From Pseudo-nitzschia pungens (lineage: Eukaryota > Bacillariophyta > Bacillariophyceae > Bacillariales > Bacillariaceae): DNA of 64,000 bases. The stretch is taken from positions 5,394,001 to 5,458,000 of the forward strand of contig CM074762.1 of NCBI GenBank assembly GCA_037355855.1, given 5' to 3'. The translations under genes were made by a program, and so were the position numbers. The notes beneath the pieces were generated by a model, which saw nothing but the letters and a program-made list of their open reading frames with translations, was not told where the DNA came from and ran no database searches. This document shows, in pieces, positions 45,691 through 56,200 of this stretch (its first letter is position 1; each line of letters starts with the position of its first letter).

Positions 45691-46065
45691 GGTGGTGTGT
45701 GTTTTTGTGATGCGATTCCGGTATGTGATGTGACACCACTGAAAAAAAAAGTTGACAAAGGTGCGTGACGAAACACTTTTGTGTGATTGAAGTAAATTGG
45801 ATTTAAAATTATTTGTTGTGTTGAGTCAAGTGTGTCAAATGTGTAAAATGGAATGAAAATGTGAAGAGGGACTGAATGTCAGGGTCTAGAACAGAACATT
45901 TCCGTCGACACGTTGGGGGAGTTGAGAAAAGGGAGAAATGTGGTTGAGAATAATGGAAAAAAGTGGAGAATAATGGAAAAAAGGTTGTGAAATAAAAAAT
46001 TGGGGTCGCGTTTTTTTTAGACAAGTCGCGATTGGGTCGCGATCCGGTCGCGATTGGTCGCGATG

Positions 46066-46088
46066 GGTCGCGAACCAGTTTTCGGACG
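46066..46088 (-). repeat. Terminal inverted repeat, left end of inner copy
   Basis: Reverse complement of the repeat at 39000, with the same adjoining ATCGCGACC subterminal array on its inner side (46022-46065). It is directly followed by TTATTAT of the outer copy. Confidence 0.75.
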
Positions 46089-46194
46089 TTATTATCGTGC
46101 GAACAATCTTATGGATTTTATTTCTTCTGCGAAAGCAGAAGTCACCCTCCCTTTGGTCCGACACACACCATCACAGTATGGACTGACAATGACA

Positions 46195-46720
46195 CCAAGC
46201 AGCAAGCAGCAACGCGTCGATAATACAGGGGGGACAGCAAGCAGCAGCAACGCGTCGATAATACAGGGGGGGGACAGCAAGCAGCAGCAACGCGTCGATG
46301 ATACAGGGGGGGACAGCAAGCAGCAACAAGCAGCAACACGTGGATAATGCAGGGGGGACAGCAAGCAGCAGAAACGCGTCGATGATACAGGGGGGGACAG
46401 CAAGCAGCAACAAGCAGCAACACGTGGATAATGCAGGGGGGACAGCAAGCAGCAGAAACGCGTCGATGATACAGGGGGGGACAGCAAGCAGCAACAAGCA
46501 GCAACACGTGGATAATGCAGGGGGGACAGCAAGCAGCAGAAACGCGTCGATAATACAGGGGGGGACAGCAAGCAGCAAGCAGCAACGCGTCGATAGTACA
46601 AACGCGTCGATAATACAGGGGGGGACAGCAAGCAGCAGCAACGCGTCGATAATACAGGGGGGACAGCAACCAGCAGCAACCAGCAACGCGTCGATAATAC
46701 AAACGCGTTGATAATACATG
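46195..46720. repeat. C6-7-bearing minisatellite, outer copy (about 14 units)
   Basis: The inverted counterpart of the array at 43985-45372, with about 14 cores of AACGCGTCGATAATACAGG followed by GGGGG and ACAGCAAGCAG. It includes a three-fold higher-order repeat of about 84 bp (46320-46545) in which a normal unit alternates with a variant carrying CACGTGGATAATGCAGG. Confidence 0.85.
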
Positions 46721-46924
46721 AGAATATTGTTAAAGAACTATCGCCGTCTTTCCTTGTCGTTCCCCTCTTCAGCAATCGTATCGGTCGTTCCCCTCTTCAT
46801 TCGTCGTCCCTCTCTGAAGCGATCGTACCCTTCGTCGTTGTCGTCCCTCTCCGGACCGATCGGTCGTTTTTCTCTGGAAAGACAAAAGTAAAAACAACAA
46901 CAAAATCCTGTAAGAAGCGATCAT

Positions 46925-47265
46925 AGCGATCGTACCCTCGTCGTCCCTGTCAGAAGCGATCGTCAGAAGCGATCGTAGGCACGTACCCTCGTCGTCCCTG
47001 TCCGAAGCGATCGTACCCCCGTCGTCCCTGTCCAAAGCGATCGTACCCCCGTCGTCCCTGTCCGAAGCGATCGTACCCCCGTCGTCCCTGTCCGAAGCGA
47101 TCGTACCCCCGTCGTCCCTGTCCGAAGCGATCGTACCCCCGTCGTCCCTGTCCGAAGCGAAGACGAAATAAAAAAAAAACGACAAACTGTTAGTACCTCG
47201 TCGTCCTTGTCCGAAGCGATCGTCCCCTGTCGTCCCTGTCCGAAGCGATCGTACCCCCGTCGTAC
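46925..47265. repeat. 30-bp minisatellite, outer copy
   Basis: Five to six near-perfect direct repeats of a 30-bp unit (CGTCGTCCCTGTCCGAAGCG + ATCGTACCCC) at about 46995-47160, with degenerate units on both sides. The unit is a multiple of three, so it reads as a ten-residue peptide repeat (ASDRDDGGTI) on the minus strand. The inner copy has a decayed counterpart at about 43329-43700. Confidence 0.8.
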
Positions 47266-47863
47266 CTTCCCTCTGCGCACCGATCGGTCGAGAGTTTCGT
47301 CTTCGTTTTCGTTGGATTTTCGTCTTCATTGTTTTCAATTTCAGTACGTCGTATATCTGGGTAAGCCAGGTAGTTCCAGGACTTCAACACACCCTACCTC
47401 CGTGATATGAATCAGACAACAGTGCAGAAAGCAAGAGCGGCCGTTCTCAAGCTCGCCACAGCATGTGTGTCTTCTTCAAAAGAGATGGTCCCGGTGCCTG
47501 AAGGCTACGTTAAACTGGTCCGGCCAGAATATTCCGATGCATGAAATGAAACGAAAATGAAAATTATGACACATCCTCTACGAGGGAGATGTGGGGCGGA
47601 AAATCGAACAACAAAATTCACCGCAATGATGCACATAATGTACGTAGGTAACAGTACTGTTTGTACAGGCTGACTGGAAAAAATGACAGCAATGTACGTA
47701 GATTACAGTACTAAGTCTACAGTCTTAGTAAAAGAAAAAATGACATGTCTGCATACATAGTACCTGTTGGTACATATTATACACGATGCCCCTTCCCCGA
47801 GATCGTACTAGTAGCATTATAACATAGCGAGAACATCAATCTGTCAGTAGTAGATAGTAATAG

Positions 47864-47908
47864 TGGCACCAATGGGTGGACAGAATGTAGTGTTGCTGGT
47901 TCAAGTCC
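47864..47908 (+). promoter_or_regulatory. tRNA-like Pol III promoter module (SINE-like), outer copy
   Basis: GGTTCAAGTCC at 47898-47908 fits the B-box consensus GGTTCRANNCC exactly. TGGCACCAATGG at 47864-47875 is A-box-like, and the spacing is tRNA-like. A clean cloverleaf does not fold, so this looks like a tRNA-derived SINE head embedded in the element rather than a working tRNA. Confidence 0.4.
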
Positions 47909-47999
47909 CATCATGGGAATGTCTTTTGCTACATCACGATTCGATAGCAATATTTTGGCTGCGAAGAACATGTCACAATACCGGAAGTGAGCTATTCAG

Positions 48000-49390
48000 C
48001 TATTCAACCAAATATTAATTATTCAGTGATGACATCCATACCATTGGTGATTTTTGAATACTTCTTTTTGAATACTCTTACCCATGGATAGGATGAGGTA
48101 TATTCACACTGGAATCACACAAATATTGGCCAGATTCATTCAGATATGTGATTTGGTAATTTTTTCTAGTAAATTCTGCAGTAGTGGACCAAATATTAAT
48201 TATTCAGTGGTGACATCCAAATTATTGGTGATTTTTGAATACTTCTTTTTGCATACTCTTGCCCATGCACAGGATGAGAAATTCATTCAGATATTTGATT
48301 TTAGAGTATTTTCTACTAAATGCTGAGGTACTGGGCCAAATATTAATTATTCAGTGGTGCCATCCAAATTATTGGTGATTTTTGAATACTTCTTTTTGAA
48401 TACTCTTGCCCATGGATAGGATGAGAAATATTCACACTGGAATCACACAACTATTGGCCAGATTCATTCAGATATTTGATTTTAGAGTATTTTCTACTAA
48501 ATGCTGAGGTACTGGGCCAAATATTGATTATTCAGTGGTGCCATCCAAATTATTGGTGATTTTTGAATACTTCTTTTTGAATACTCTTGCCCATGGATAG
48601 GATGAGAAATATTCGCACTGGAATCACACAAAGATTGGCCACATTCATTCAGATATTTGATTTTACAGTATTTTCTAGTACATGCCGCAGTACTGGGCCA
48701 AATATTAATTATTCAGTGGTGACATCCAAACTTTCAATGATTTTTGAATACTTCTTTTTGCATACTCTTGCCCATGCACAGTATGAGGAACATTCACATT
48801 GGAATCACACAAATATTGGACAGATTTGTTCAGATATTTGATTTGGTACTTTTTTCTAGTAAATTCTGCAGTAGTGGACCAAATATTAATTATTCAGTGG
48901 TGACACCCAAATTATAGGTGATTTTTGAATACTTCTTTTTGCATACTCTTGACCATGCATAGGATGAGGAATATACACACTGGAATCACACAAATATTGG
49001 CCAGACTCAGTCAGATATGTGATTTGCTACTTTTTTCCAGTAAATTCCGCAGTAGTGGACCAAATATTAATTATTCAGTGGTGACACCCAAATTATAGGT
49101 GATTTTTGAATACTTCTTTTTGCATACTCTTGACCATGCATAGGATGAGGAATATTCACACTGGAATCACACAACTATTGGCCAGATTCATTCAGATATG
49201 TGATTTTACAGTATTTTCTAGTAAATTCCACAGTAGTGGACCAAATATTAATTATTCAGTGGTGACACCCAAATTATAGGTGATTTTTGAATACTTCTTT
49301 TTGAATACTCTTGCCCATGCATAGGATGAGAAATATTCACATTGGAATCACACAAAGATTGGCCACATTCATTCAGATATTTGATTTGAT
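48000..49390. repeat. 181-bp satellite array, outer copy (about 8 units)
   Basis: Inverted match of the array at 41281-42490. TTATTCAGTGGTGACA-type markers recur about every 180 bp (near 48020, 48199, 48528, 48710, 48891, 49072, 49254). One unit, near 48280-48350, is shortened by about 30 bp. Divergence between units within the array is comparable to that between the two arrays. Confidence 0.88.
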
Positions 49391-50254
49391 GGTATATTCA
49401 CTGAGGTAGTACTATTCTTGCTGCTTGTAGTAGTAGTACCACAGTTATACACTGCTGCTACATACTACTGCAGTGCGTAGGTAGTAGTACATAAGAGGTA
49501 GTCCAAAATTATGGCGCAGCGGGGCTGGCTCTCTATGGTTTAGGTGGCGCGCAATGATACCACCATCAGGTTTCTACTGGTTTCTACTATTACTTCGGTA
49601 CGGTACATACTACTAGTAGTAACTCTACTGCTATCATGTAGAAGAAATCAATTCTCAGCAAATAAATGCATGACAGAAAATGCATGTGTCGTAAATCTTA
49701 CTTCACATAATTTTGGGTCAAAATGGAACAAGAAAGACGGCAACTGGAAATGGTAAGTGAACCACATCAAGGTTGGAGGAGGTATTAATAATGGATTTTG
49801 ATTCGTCTAACTGTGTGCATCATTGACTTGCCTGCTTGCTCCTGATAGGGAGGCGACCGCAACTGCTGATGAAATAGGATGCAACGGCAAATGAAATATA
49901 ATGCAACGGTGAGTGAAGCACATCAAGATCTGGGGTATTGATAATGGATTTCAATTGTTCTAATTCTGAATTGAGTTGCCTGCTTGCTACTGATAGGGAA
50001 GAATCAACTTTAGTAATGCGACGGGGCAACTGAAAAATGATGCGAAAAATGATGCGACGGGGCAACTGACACATATTGCGATCGCAAGACAAATATGATG
50101 TGATCGCAACTGACAAAATGATGCGATTCCAACTGATGAAATATGATGCGATGTGAGGAGACCTTTACTGGCAGTACAGATACCGGTATGGATGAAATTA
50201 TCACGATGACCATTATTTAAAAATCGTTTGAACCAAAATTTGTGTGGTGTGCAT

Positions 50255-50560
50255 GAGGACGAAGATGATCGGAGCAAAGAGCAACGACAATTTGAAGGAC
50301 GACGATGACGATCGAAGCGAAGAGCAACAACGATTTCAGAGAGGACGACGAAGACAATCGAAGCGAAGAGCAACAACAATTTCAGAGAGGAGGACGATTT
50401 CAGGGAGGACGATGAAGAGGAAGGTAATCGGAGCGAAGAGCAACGACGACTTCAGGGAGGACGAAGACGATCGAAGCGAGAAGCAACGACGACTTCAAGG
50501 ACGACGAAGATGAGGACGATCGAAACGAAGAGCGACGACGATTTCAAGGACGACCACTTC
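50255..50560. repeat. GAC/GAA-rich minisatellite, outer copy
   Basis: Inverted match of 40105-40395, with units such as GATCGAAGCGAAGAGCAACG + ACGATTTCAGAGAGGACGA. It is followed by the unique right-end sequence of element X. Confidence 0.75.
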
Positions 50561-51042
50561 TTCTAACGAACCAAAATTTGTGTGTGCGTGTGTGAGAAAA
50601 TTGAACAGAGAATAAACAATTATTAGAGTAATATCAATATTTGTCAAAAGAAAGACTTATATTTTGCTTCATAGTGTTTCAAAATTTTTTTTCATGGGGG
50701 TCGCGATTCCTGGGCTTCGGGTAATAATTGTGATTTTTGTGATGAATTTCTTGAGGGGTGTGATGGGAAATACTTTGGGTCGGGATGAGAAATCAATTTT
50801 TGGGAGTGAATTTCTGCAACAGTCTCATAATATATAATGATGGTAGGGTCGGTAATAATGAGTCAGATTGAAAAAAAAATTGGGTCGAGTTTGAATTTTA
50901 TTTTTTTTTCTTGTATTTTCTCGTAATTGAGGTAGTTAGTGGGTCGCGATTGGGGTTGCGAATCGCGAGAGGGCTACGAATGGAGCTACGTCAAAATGAG
51001 CCAGGAATAAATCGCGACCCCCCCAAATAAATTCTTGGGAGG

Positions 51043-51065
51043 GGTCGCGAACCGGTTTTCGGACG
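51043..51065 (+). repeat. Terminal inverted repeat, right end of outer copy
   Basis: Reads ...GTCGCGAACCGGTTTTCGGACG, one base different from the other three copies. The inner flank (AATAAATTCTTGGGAGGGG) is the inverted match of 39644-39663. TG follows, as it precedes the left end. Confidence 0.75.
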
Positions 51066-53217
51066 TGCTGTGTATTCAGTGATGAATTTTGTGAGCAAAA
51101 GGAAATGGGCAGCACCTCTGTCGGCCGGAGTTGGTTTGGGAGTTAAGAGCCTCTCGTTTTTGTTGCAAGAGTTGCGCACCCCGTGTTAAAATACGGGAGT
51201 AAAATTCCATTGTTTCTACCATATTTCTATATACGGCATTGCAACCAGTACTTTACTCTCAGACCACAAAAAATGGTCCGGGCACTTCTAAAATAAGAAT
51301 ATGGTGTCAACTAGTGTATCGAATCCCACGTGGAATCCCGTATGTGGTTGTACTATCAATAATATTTGCAACGTAAGTTGCATTTCAGGAAGAACACTGT
51401 ACCAGTACTTAGTAAGGTTACCTGTACTGGCACCTGGTAATACGAGTAAGGTTACGTGTACGGTAAACCTTACCGGTACTTTTTTTAGATAATCTCAACA
51501 AAAAAATGACACAGATGGCATAAGATCTTATGGTATGTACATACGATGTTGTGATTTCTCACTCTCCTCAACAAAGTCTCCTCAGCCCCGTACCGTACCG
51601 TACTGGTAGAGTAAGATTACGGTACTAAGAACTTGGAGAGGGCTTCGTCTCGTTTTCGGTACGGTAAACCTTATCTTGTACAAAATAAATTTAAAGTTGT
51701 CCCGATATTCCCCGTTACTGTACGGTACCGTACACCATTATTTTAAGTTAAGAATCGTTTACGAGTGTACAGTCGAAGAAAATTACATAGGAAATCGATC
51801 AAATTCAACACTGAGCGAATCCTACTTTTTGAACATGCAGTCAAGAAAAGAACTTGGAGTGGTATTAGGGTTGGTTTCGTCAGTACGGTAGGTTAGACTC
51901 TTATTTTTGAGATCTCTTAATTAGTTCAAAACGGAGAATCGCATTTATTGAAAAATAGGTTATTAGTAAGATTACGGAATGAATTGATTTTTGGATTGTA
52001 TATGTTTTACGCCAATTTTACATTTCACGCTAACTTACTTTTTTTTTACGAATTAAAATTTTTAGATATGAAATGCCTTCTCTCAAAATGCGGAGATCAC
52101 ATACGGTAGTACATGACGAATGACGATAAATTGCGCAATCCGACATGACGAATTTCACAAACTTTACATCGTTGATTGAAATTAATTAATGTCACGAACT
52201 GGAAATCAAGTGAGACAATGTTTAGTATTTAAGGCTCAGGACGAATGGGACACGTTGTTCAAAACCGAGACCGGTTTGGGACGACTTCGAAGATCACAAA
52301 ATAATGCGAAGTAATAATATCATCGGACAACAAAACGATTACTATCTACTTTATTGAATATGGACTGGGAATGAGAGTGACTGGGACTAGAGACATGAGG
52401 GAATAAGAATGATTACCACTTACTGGAAGAGGAATACCAAGGTTACTAAAAATAGGACTCTAAGTACCGAGTCTACAGTGCAATAAGTATAAATATACTG
52501 CCTCCAGTAGACACGTGTACAGAGGATATTTGTGTGGATAAGAATAAGAACAGGAAATAAGAGATGAGAATGATTTGTCTATCATCCGGGATTCTTATGA
52601 AGTCCAATTCAAATTCGAACCGATTCAGATTCAACATACCAGCACCTCATATATTGCACTCAAAAGCGGCAAAAAACTGTCGGCAGAAGTTAACATTGTA
52701 AGGCCAAAATAGCTCACACTTCTTTTCTTTAACAGAGAAGTGAGGTCGTAATCTTTGCCGGACAACAAGATCGTACAGAAAGGGTAAGAACCGGTCTCCC
52801 AAAATGGAAAGAAAGAAGTGCAGGTGCTCACGAAATTCTATTCCGTGCTTATTGATCAGGAAATGGAGCACTATATTTTAGTCCTATACATCACACAATC
52901 GTCCGACCCCCGCGACTCTGTCTTCGTCAAGGAAGTTCTCCTCCGGTACAAAACAATTCTGTGCTTTTACACCGCACCAGACGTCCGACTATACTAGTAG
53001 TAGTAGAAATACGTGAACCATTTGTTATAATTGGAACTGTACCGTACGTTCGCTGCTTGCAGGGACGGTTGCTTATTGAAGCATCGACGCGTGAGTTGTT
53101 CATTTCAAAACAAGTCTGCTGACACTGTTGCTGCGTACTACCGTACATCGGATTTCTGCTCTCCCCAACACCGTGAATTGTACTAACTTCTACTAGTAAT
53201 AGTACTAGGACACTGTA
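51066..53217. other. AT-rich spacer between element X and the hyaluronan-synthase-like gene
   Basis: The first 180 bp (51066-51250) lack host-type motifs and may be Crypton-related DNA split off by element X. From 51400 GTAAGGTTAC and TACCGTACCGTA motifs return. 51900-52900 is AT-rich without recognisable genes; the minus-strand frames near 52631-52871 have no known domain. CTAGTAGTAGTAG and TACTAGTAATAGTACTAG tracts precede the next start codon. Confidence 0.45.
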
Positions 53218-56200
53218 ATGAAAGACGAAACGAACAAGGAAAAGTCTGATCCCATCCATGTCAATGACGACAGCGGTGTTGATGGCGATGACTGTCACTA
53301 CGACGACATTGATTCAGATATTGAACCTCCTCCTTCGCTGTCTTCTTTGTCCGGCGAAGACGAGAGCATCGTCCCCTACCCCACCAGCGGCGAGAGTATC
53401 GAAAAACAGGAGGACAATGGCAAGACTGTCGATGAAGAGGTGGTGAACAACGAAACCGAACACCAGGAGAGCATCGTTCCATATGTTGGCGACGTAGTCA
53501 ATTTCGACAAGCCTTTCGAGGAACAGATGGAACAAAAAACTGACGAGGTCGATCCCGATGTCAGATCTTTGTCCTCTGTCTCCTTGAGCTCTCCCGAGAA
53601 CAGTTCTTCAACAGGAGAAGCTGAAGAATCCCAAACGGAGAGTAGTAGTAGTCTGGTCGGCATCGATATTTGTCAACCGACTGTTGTCGACGTTCCCGGA
53701 TATAGATTCGGTTCTGGACCACCCCCGGGACCTGTCCAAAGAAAGGCAGGGGATGACTTAGTAACCCTTCCGCATGGTTCACTAGTTGGCGGAGGTTCGA
53801 GGTGGAACCAGACGTTCTATTTGATCCGATTCGTATTCACCATGGGTCTGGCAATTTTCATCCTTGCTGGCATGAGCTGGTCGTACTGGCTGGGATTCAG
53901 TCTTCTCCATAACGAGTATGACACTCTCGCGTTTGGTGTCTATGGGGCTTTTCTCGCCGGGCATGTGGCGCTTCAATATCTCTTCGCATTCCGAGAGCAT
54001 CGGATGCAAAAGAGACGTGCAGAACGGCCCCGCCTTCCTGATCACGGCAGCAGAAAGATTGCGGTTCAGGTATCCGCTTACCTGGAGGATCCCGACTATC
54101 TGTATCGGTGTCTCCAGTCTATCAAGGACCTGAAGTACCCCAGAGAGAACCTCAAGGTTTTGGTTTGCATCGACGGTAACGGCGACGAATCTTTGTACAT
54201 GAAAGATATCTTCTTGAGAGTGTTTGAAGACGAGAAACCTGCTTTCTTTCGATGGGACTACAACTTCCATGAGCTCCCGTTGAATGCTACCGACACTGCA
54301 AATGGTGTAGACGTGCTCAAAGCCACGGTAGCAAACCATCGTGTGACTTGCATCATGCAAAAGTGGGGCGGCAAGCGTGAGGTGATGTACACAGCGTTTC
54401 GCATACTACAGGACATGACCGATTACATACAGGTGTGCGATTCTGATACGATCCTCGATCCCGATGCAACGGATGAACTCGCTCGGGTGCTCGATGAGGA
54501 GCCCACAACGGGTGCCGTTGGAGGTGATGTCAAAATTTTGAATGATGGCGACTCCTTTGTGTCATTCCTGTCGTCACTAAGATATTGGATGGCGTTCAAC
54601 GTCGAGAGGGCATGCCAGTCACACTTCGGCGTCGTATCCTGCATCTCAGGTCCGCTTGGCATGTACCGGAACATATGGCTCCAAGAGTTTCTGGATCTGT
54701 GGTCCGATCAAAAATTCATCGGAGAGATCTGTACGTTTGGTGACGATCGCCACCTGACCAATAGGATGCTTCAGTTCGGATACGCCACGAAGTTTACGGC
54801 ATATGCCATTTGTGCAACCGAAACACCAGCTGAATACGTACGATGGCTTGCACAACAGACTAGATGGTCCAAGTCTTTCTTTCGAGAGTGGCTCTTCAAC
54901 GCTTTGTGGTGGCACAAACATCACCCATGGATGGTCTACGAAAGTATTGTTTCTGGAGCCTTTCCTTTCTTTGTCATTTACACCTGCATTTACATGACAT
55001 GGTCGGGCAGTCTGTGGAATGTCATCTATCTATTGCTCTCGATCCAGGGAGTTGGATTGGTCAAGGGCATCCTCGCCTCGTTTATCTGCCGTTCAGGAAG
55101 AATGGTATTCATTTCATTTTACTCGTGTCTTTACATGACGTCTCTGCTTCCAGCAAAAGTTTACGCAATTTTGACCATTACAAATAAAGGCTGGGGTACC
55201 TCGGGTAGAAAAACTCTCATAACTCGATACAATGCTCTCATCCCGGTAGTGGCTTGGTTTGCGATTTTGATCCCTGGTTTATTCTTTTCCACCGGAATCG
55301 ACGTGAAAGATTCGCTTGCCCTTCGCGGTGGGGATGTTGAAGATATTGAGCTTATGTTCCTGATTTGGGGAGTCTTGACCTACATCGCGTATTGGATAAT
55401 ATCTGTGGCTGCTTGGAAAATATTCGTCCGAGGAGATCTGAGAACGAAGGAGGAGTTCAGCGTCGAAGATAACTTCAGATTCGGAGATACAGGTGATACG
55501 AGCTCCGACGAAGTATCCTCGAGAGCGAAATCTGGAGGCGACCGATCGGTGGACAAGCCGACAGAGGCTAGTGATACAAGCAACAGTAGTGTTAGCTCTG
55601 TGTCGCAGCCGAAAACCAATACCGAGGCAAACGACACCGTATCCGAAGTCAAAACAATACGAACTAAAGCTTTGGAGGTTTTGGCCATGGTTGACGATCA
55701 CCTTCGAAAGACACAAAGGTTTCCCACTGTGGCAACAGCCGACGACAAGTCTCGGCAATCAGAACAAAACGGTGGTGAAGACTTGGCGTTTGTCGAAGAT
55801 GATTTGGAAATGGGATTGAAGAACTTTGAAGAGGAGGACACCCCCGCACTATCTGATGGCAAGGAAGAAACCCAAGCAATTGTATCAAGATCACATGTGG
55901 TCGACGAACAATTAGTACAAGCCGAATCCGAGGATGCAGAGGACCTCGAGACGGGAAAGACCAGCAACGAAGAGGGCTGCACCAGTAAGCCTCATGTATT
56001 GGTACCGGGAGCTTTAGAAGTCTTGGAATTGGTCGAGGAGCACTTTCGACAGGTTGAGTCGGAAGACTCGGGGTTGATAGACTCTAAGGATTCAGTGTCC
56101 TCGATGTATTCGCAAGACTCGATGTCGATACACTCGAACAGGACAGAAATTGGGGAGGAGGAAGAAGAAGCACCCGACTCACCTACTGCCCATGCCAAAG

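Larger units (their letters stand above)
39621..46088 (-). mobile_element. Element X, inner copy (minus orientation), nested in the outer copy
   Basis: A complete 6.47-kb copy with terminal repeats at both ends, inserted into its sibling in the opposite direction. The empty site can be read from the sibling itself: ...GCCRAACTTATTAT is continuous in the inner copy near 45480, while the outer copy has ...GCCAAACTT left of the insertion and TTATTAT right of it. The duplicated bases are therefore TT. The arms on either side of 45480-46088 pair as an inverted repeat of about 5 kb. This copy is longer than the outer one mainly because its GC-rich minisatellite is expanded. Confidence 0.82.
39000..51065 (+). 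mobile_element. Element X, outer copy (plus orientation), interrupted by an inverted sibling
   Basis: The outer copy consists of 39000-39620 and 46089-51065 (about 5.6 kb), split by the inner copy. Its left end begins CGTCCGAAAACTGGTTCG and its right end is the reverse complement (CGAACCGGTTTTCGGACG). Flanks are ...aatTG and TGctg, a possible 2-bp target-site duplication. Joined across the insertion (minus a duplicated TT), the sequence is colinear with the inner copy: left end, short ORF, GGGGGG-bearing minisatellite, 30-bp minisatellite, conserved single-copy block (47310-47530), tRNA-like module, 181-bp satellite, GATCGCAACTGA-rich block, CGA-rich minisatellite, right end. No transposase body remains, so it is non-autonomous. 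The superfamily is unknown. Confidence 0.8.

Noticed and set aside
43985..46711. Long low-complexity ORFs in several frames (ALLLLAVPP- and NASIIQGG-type)
   Set aside because: They are minisatellite units read as protein; open in multiple frames at once because the unit lacks stops.
43985..47265. CRISPR-like regular repeats
   Set aside because: Units are contiguous tandem repeats without unique spacers, in a nuclear eukaryotic context.
47840..47935. Functional tRNA gene
   Set aside because: A- and B-box-like elements are present but acceptor and anticodon stems do not pair; treated as SINE-like instead.
39000..51065. Single foldback element with 5-kb inverted arms and a 0.6-kb loop
   Set aside because: Four terminal repeats, two distinct end types and the TT duplication fit a nested pair of siblings better than one foldback element.
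52631..52871. Two overlapping minus-strand frames with hydrophobic content
   Set aside because: AT-rich spacer, no domain, mutually overlapping frames.
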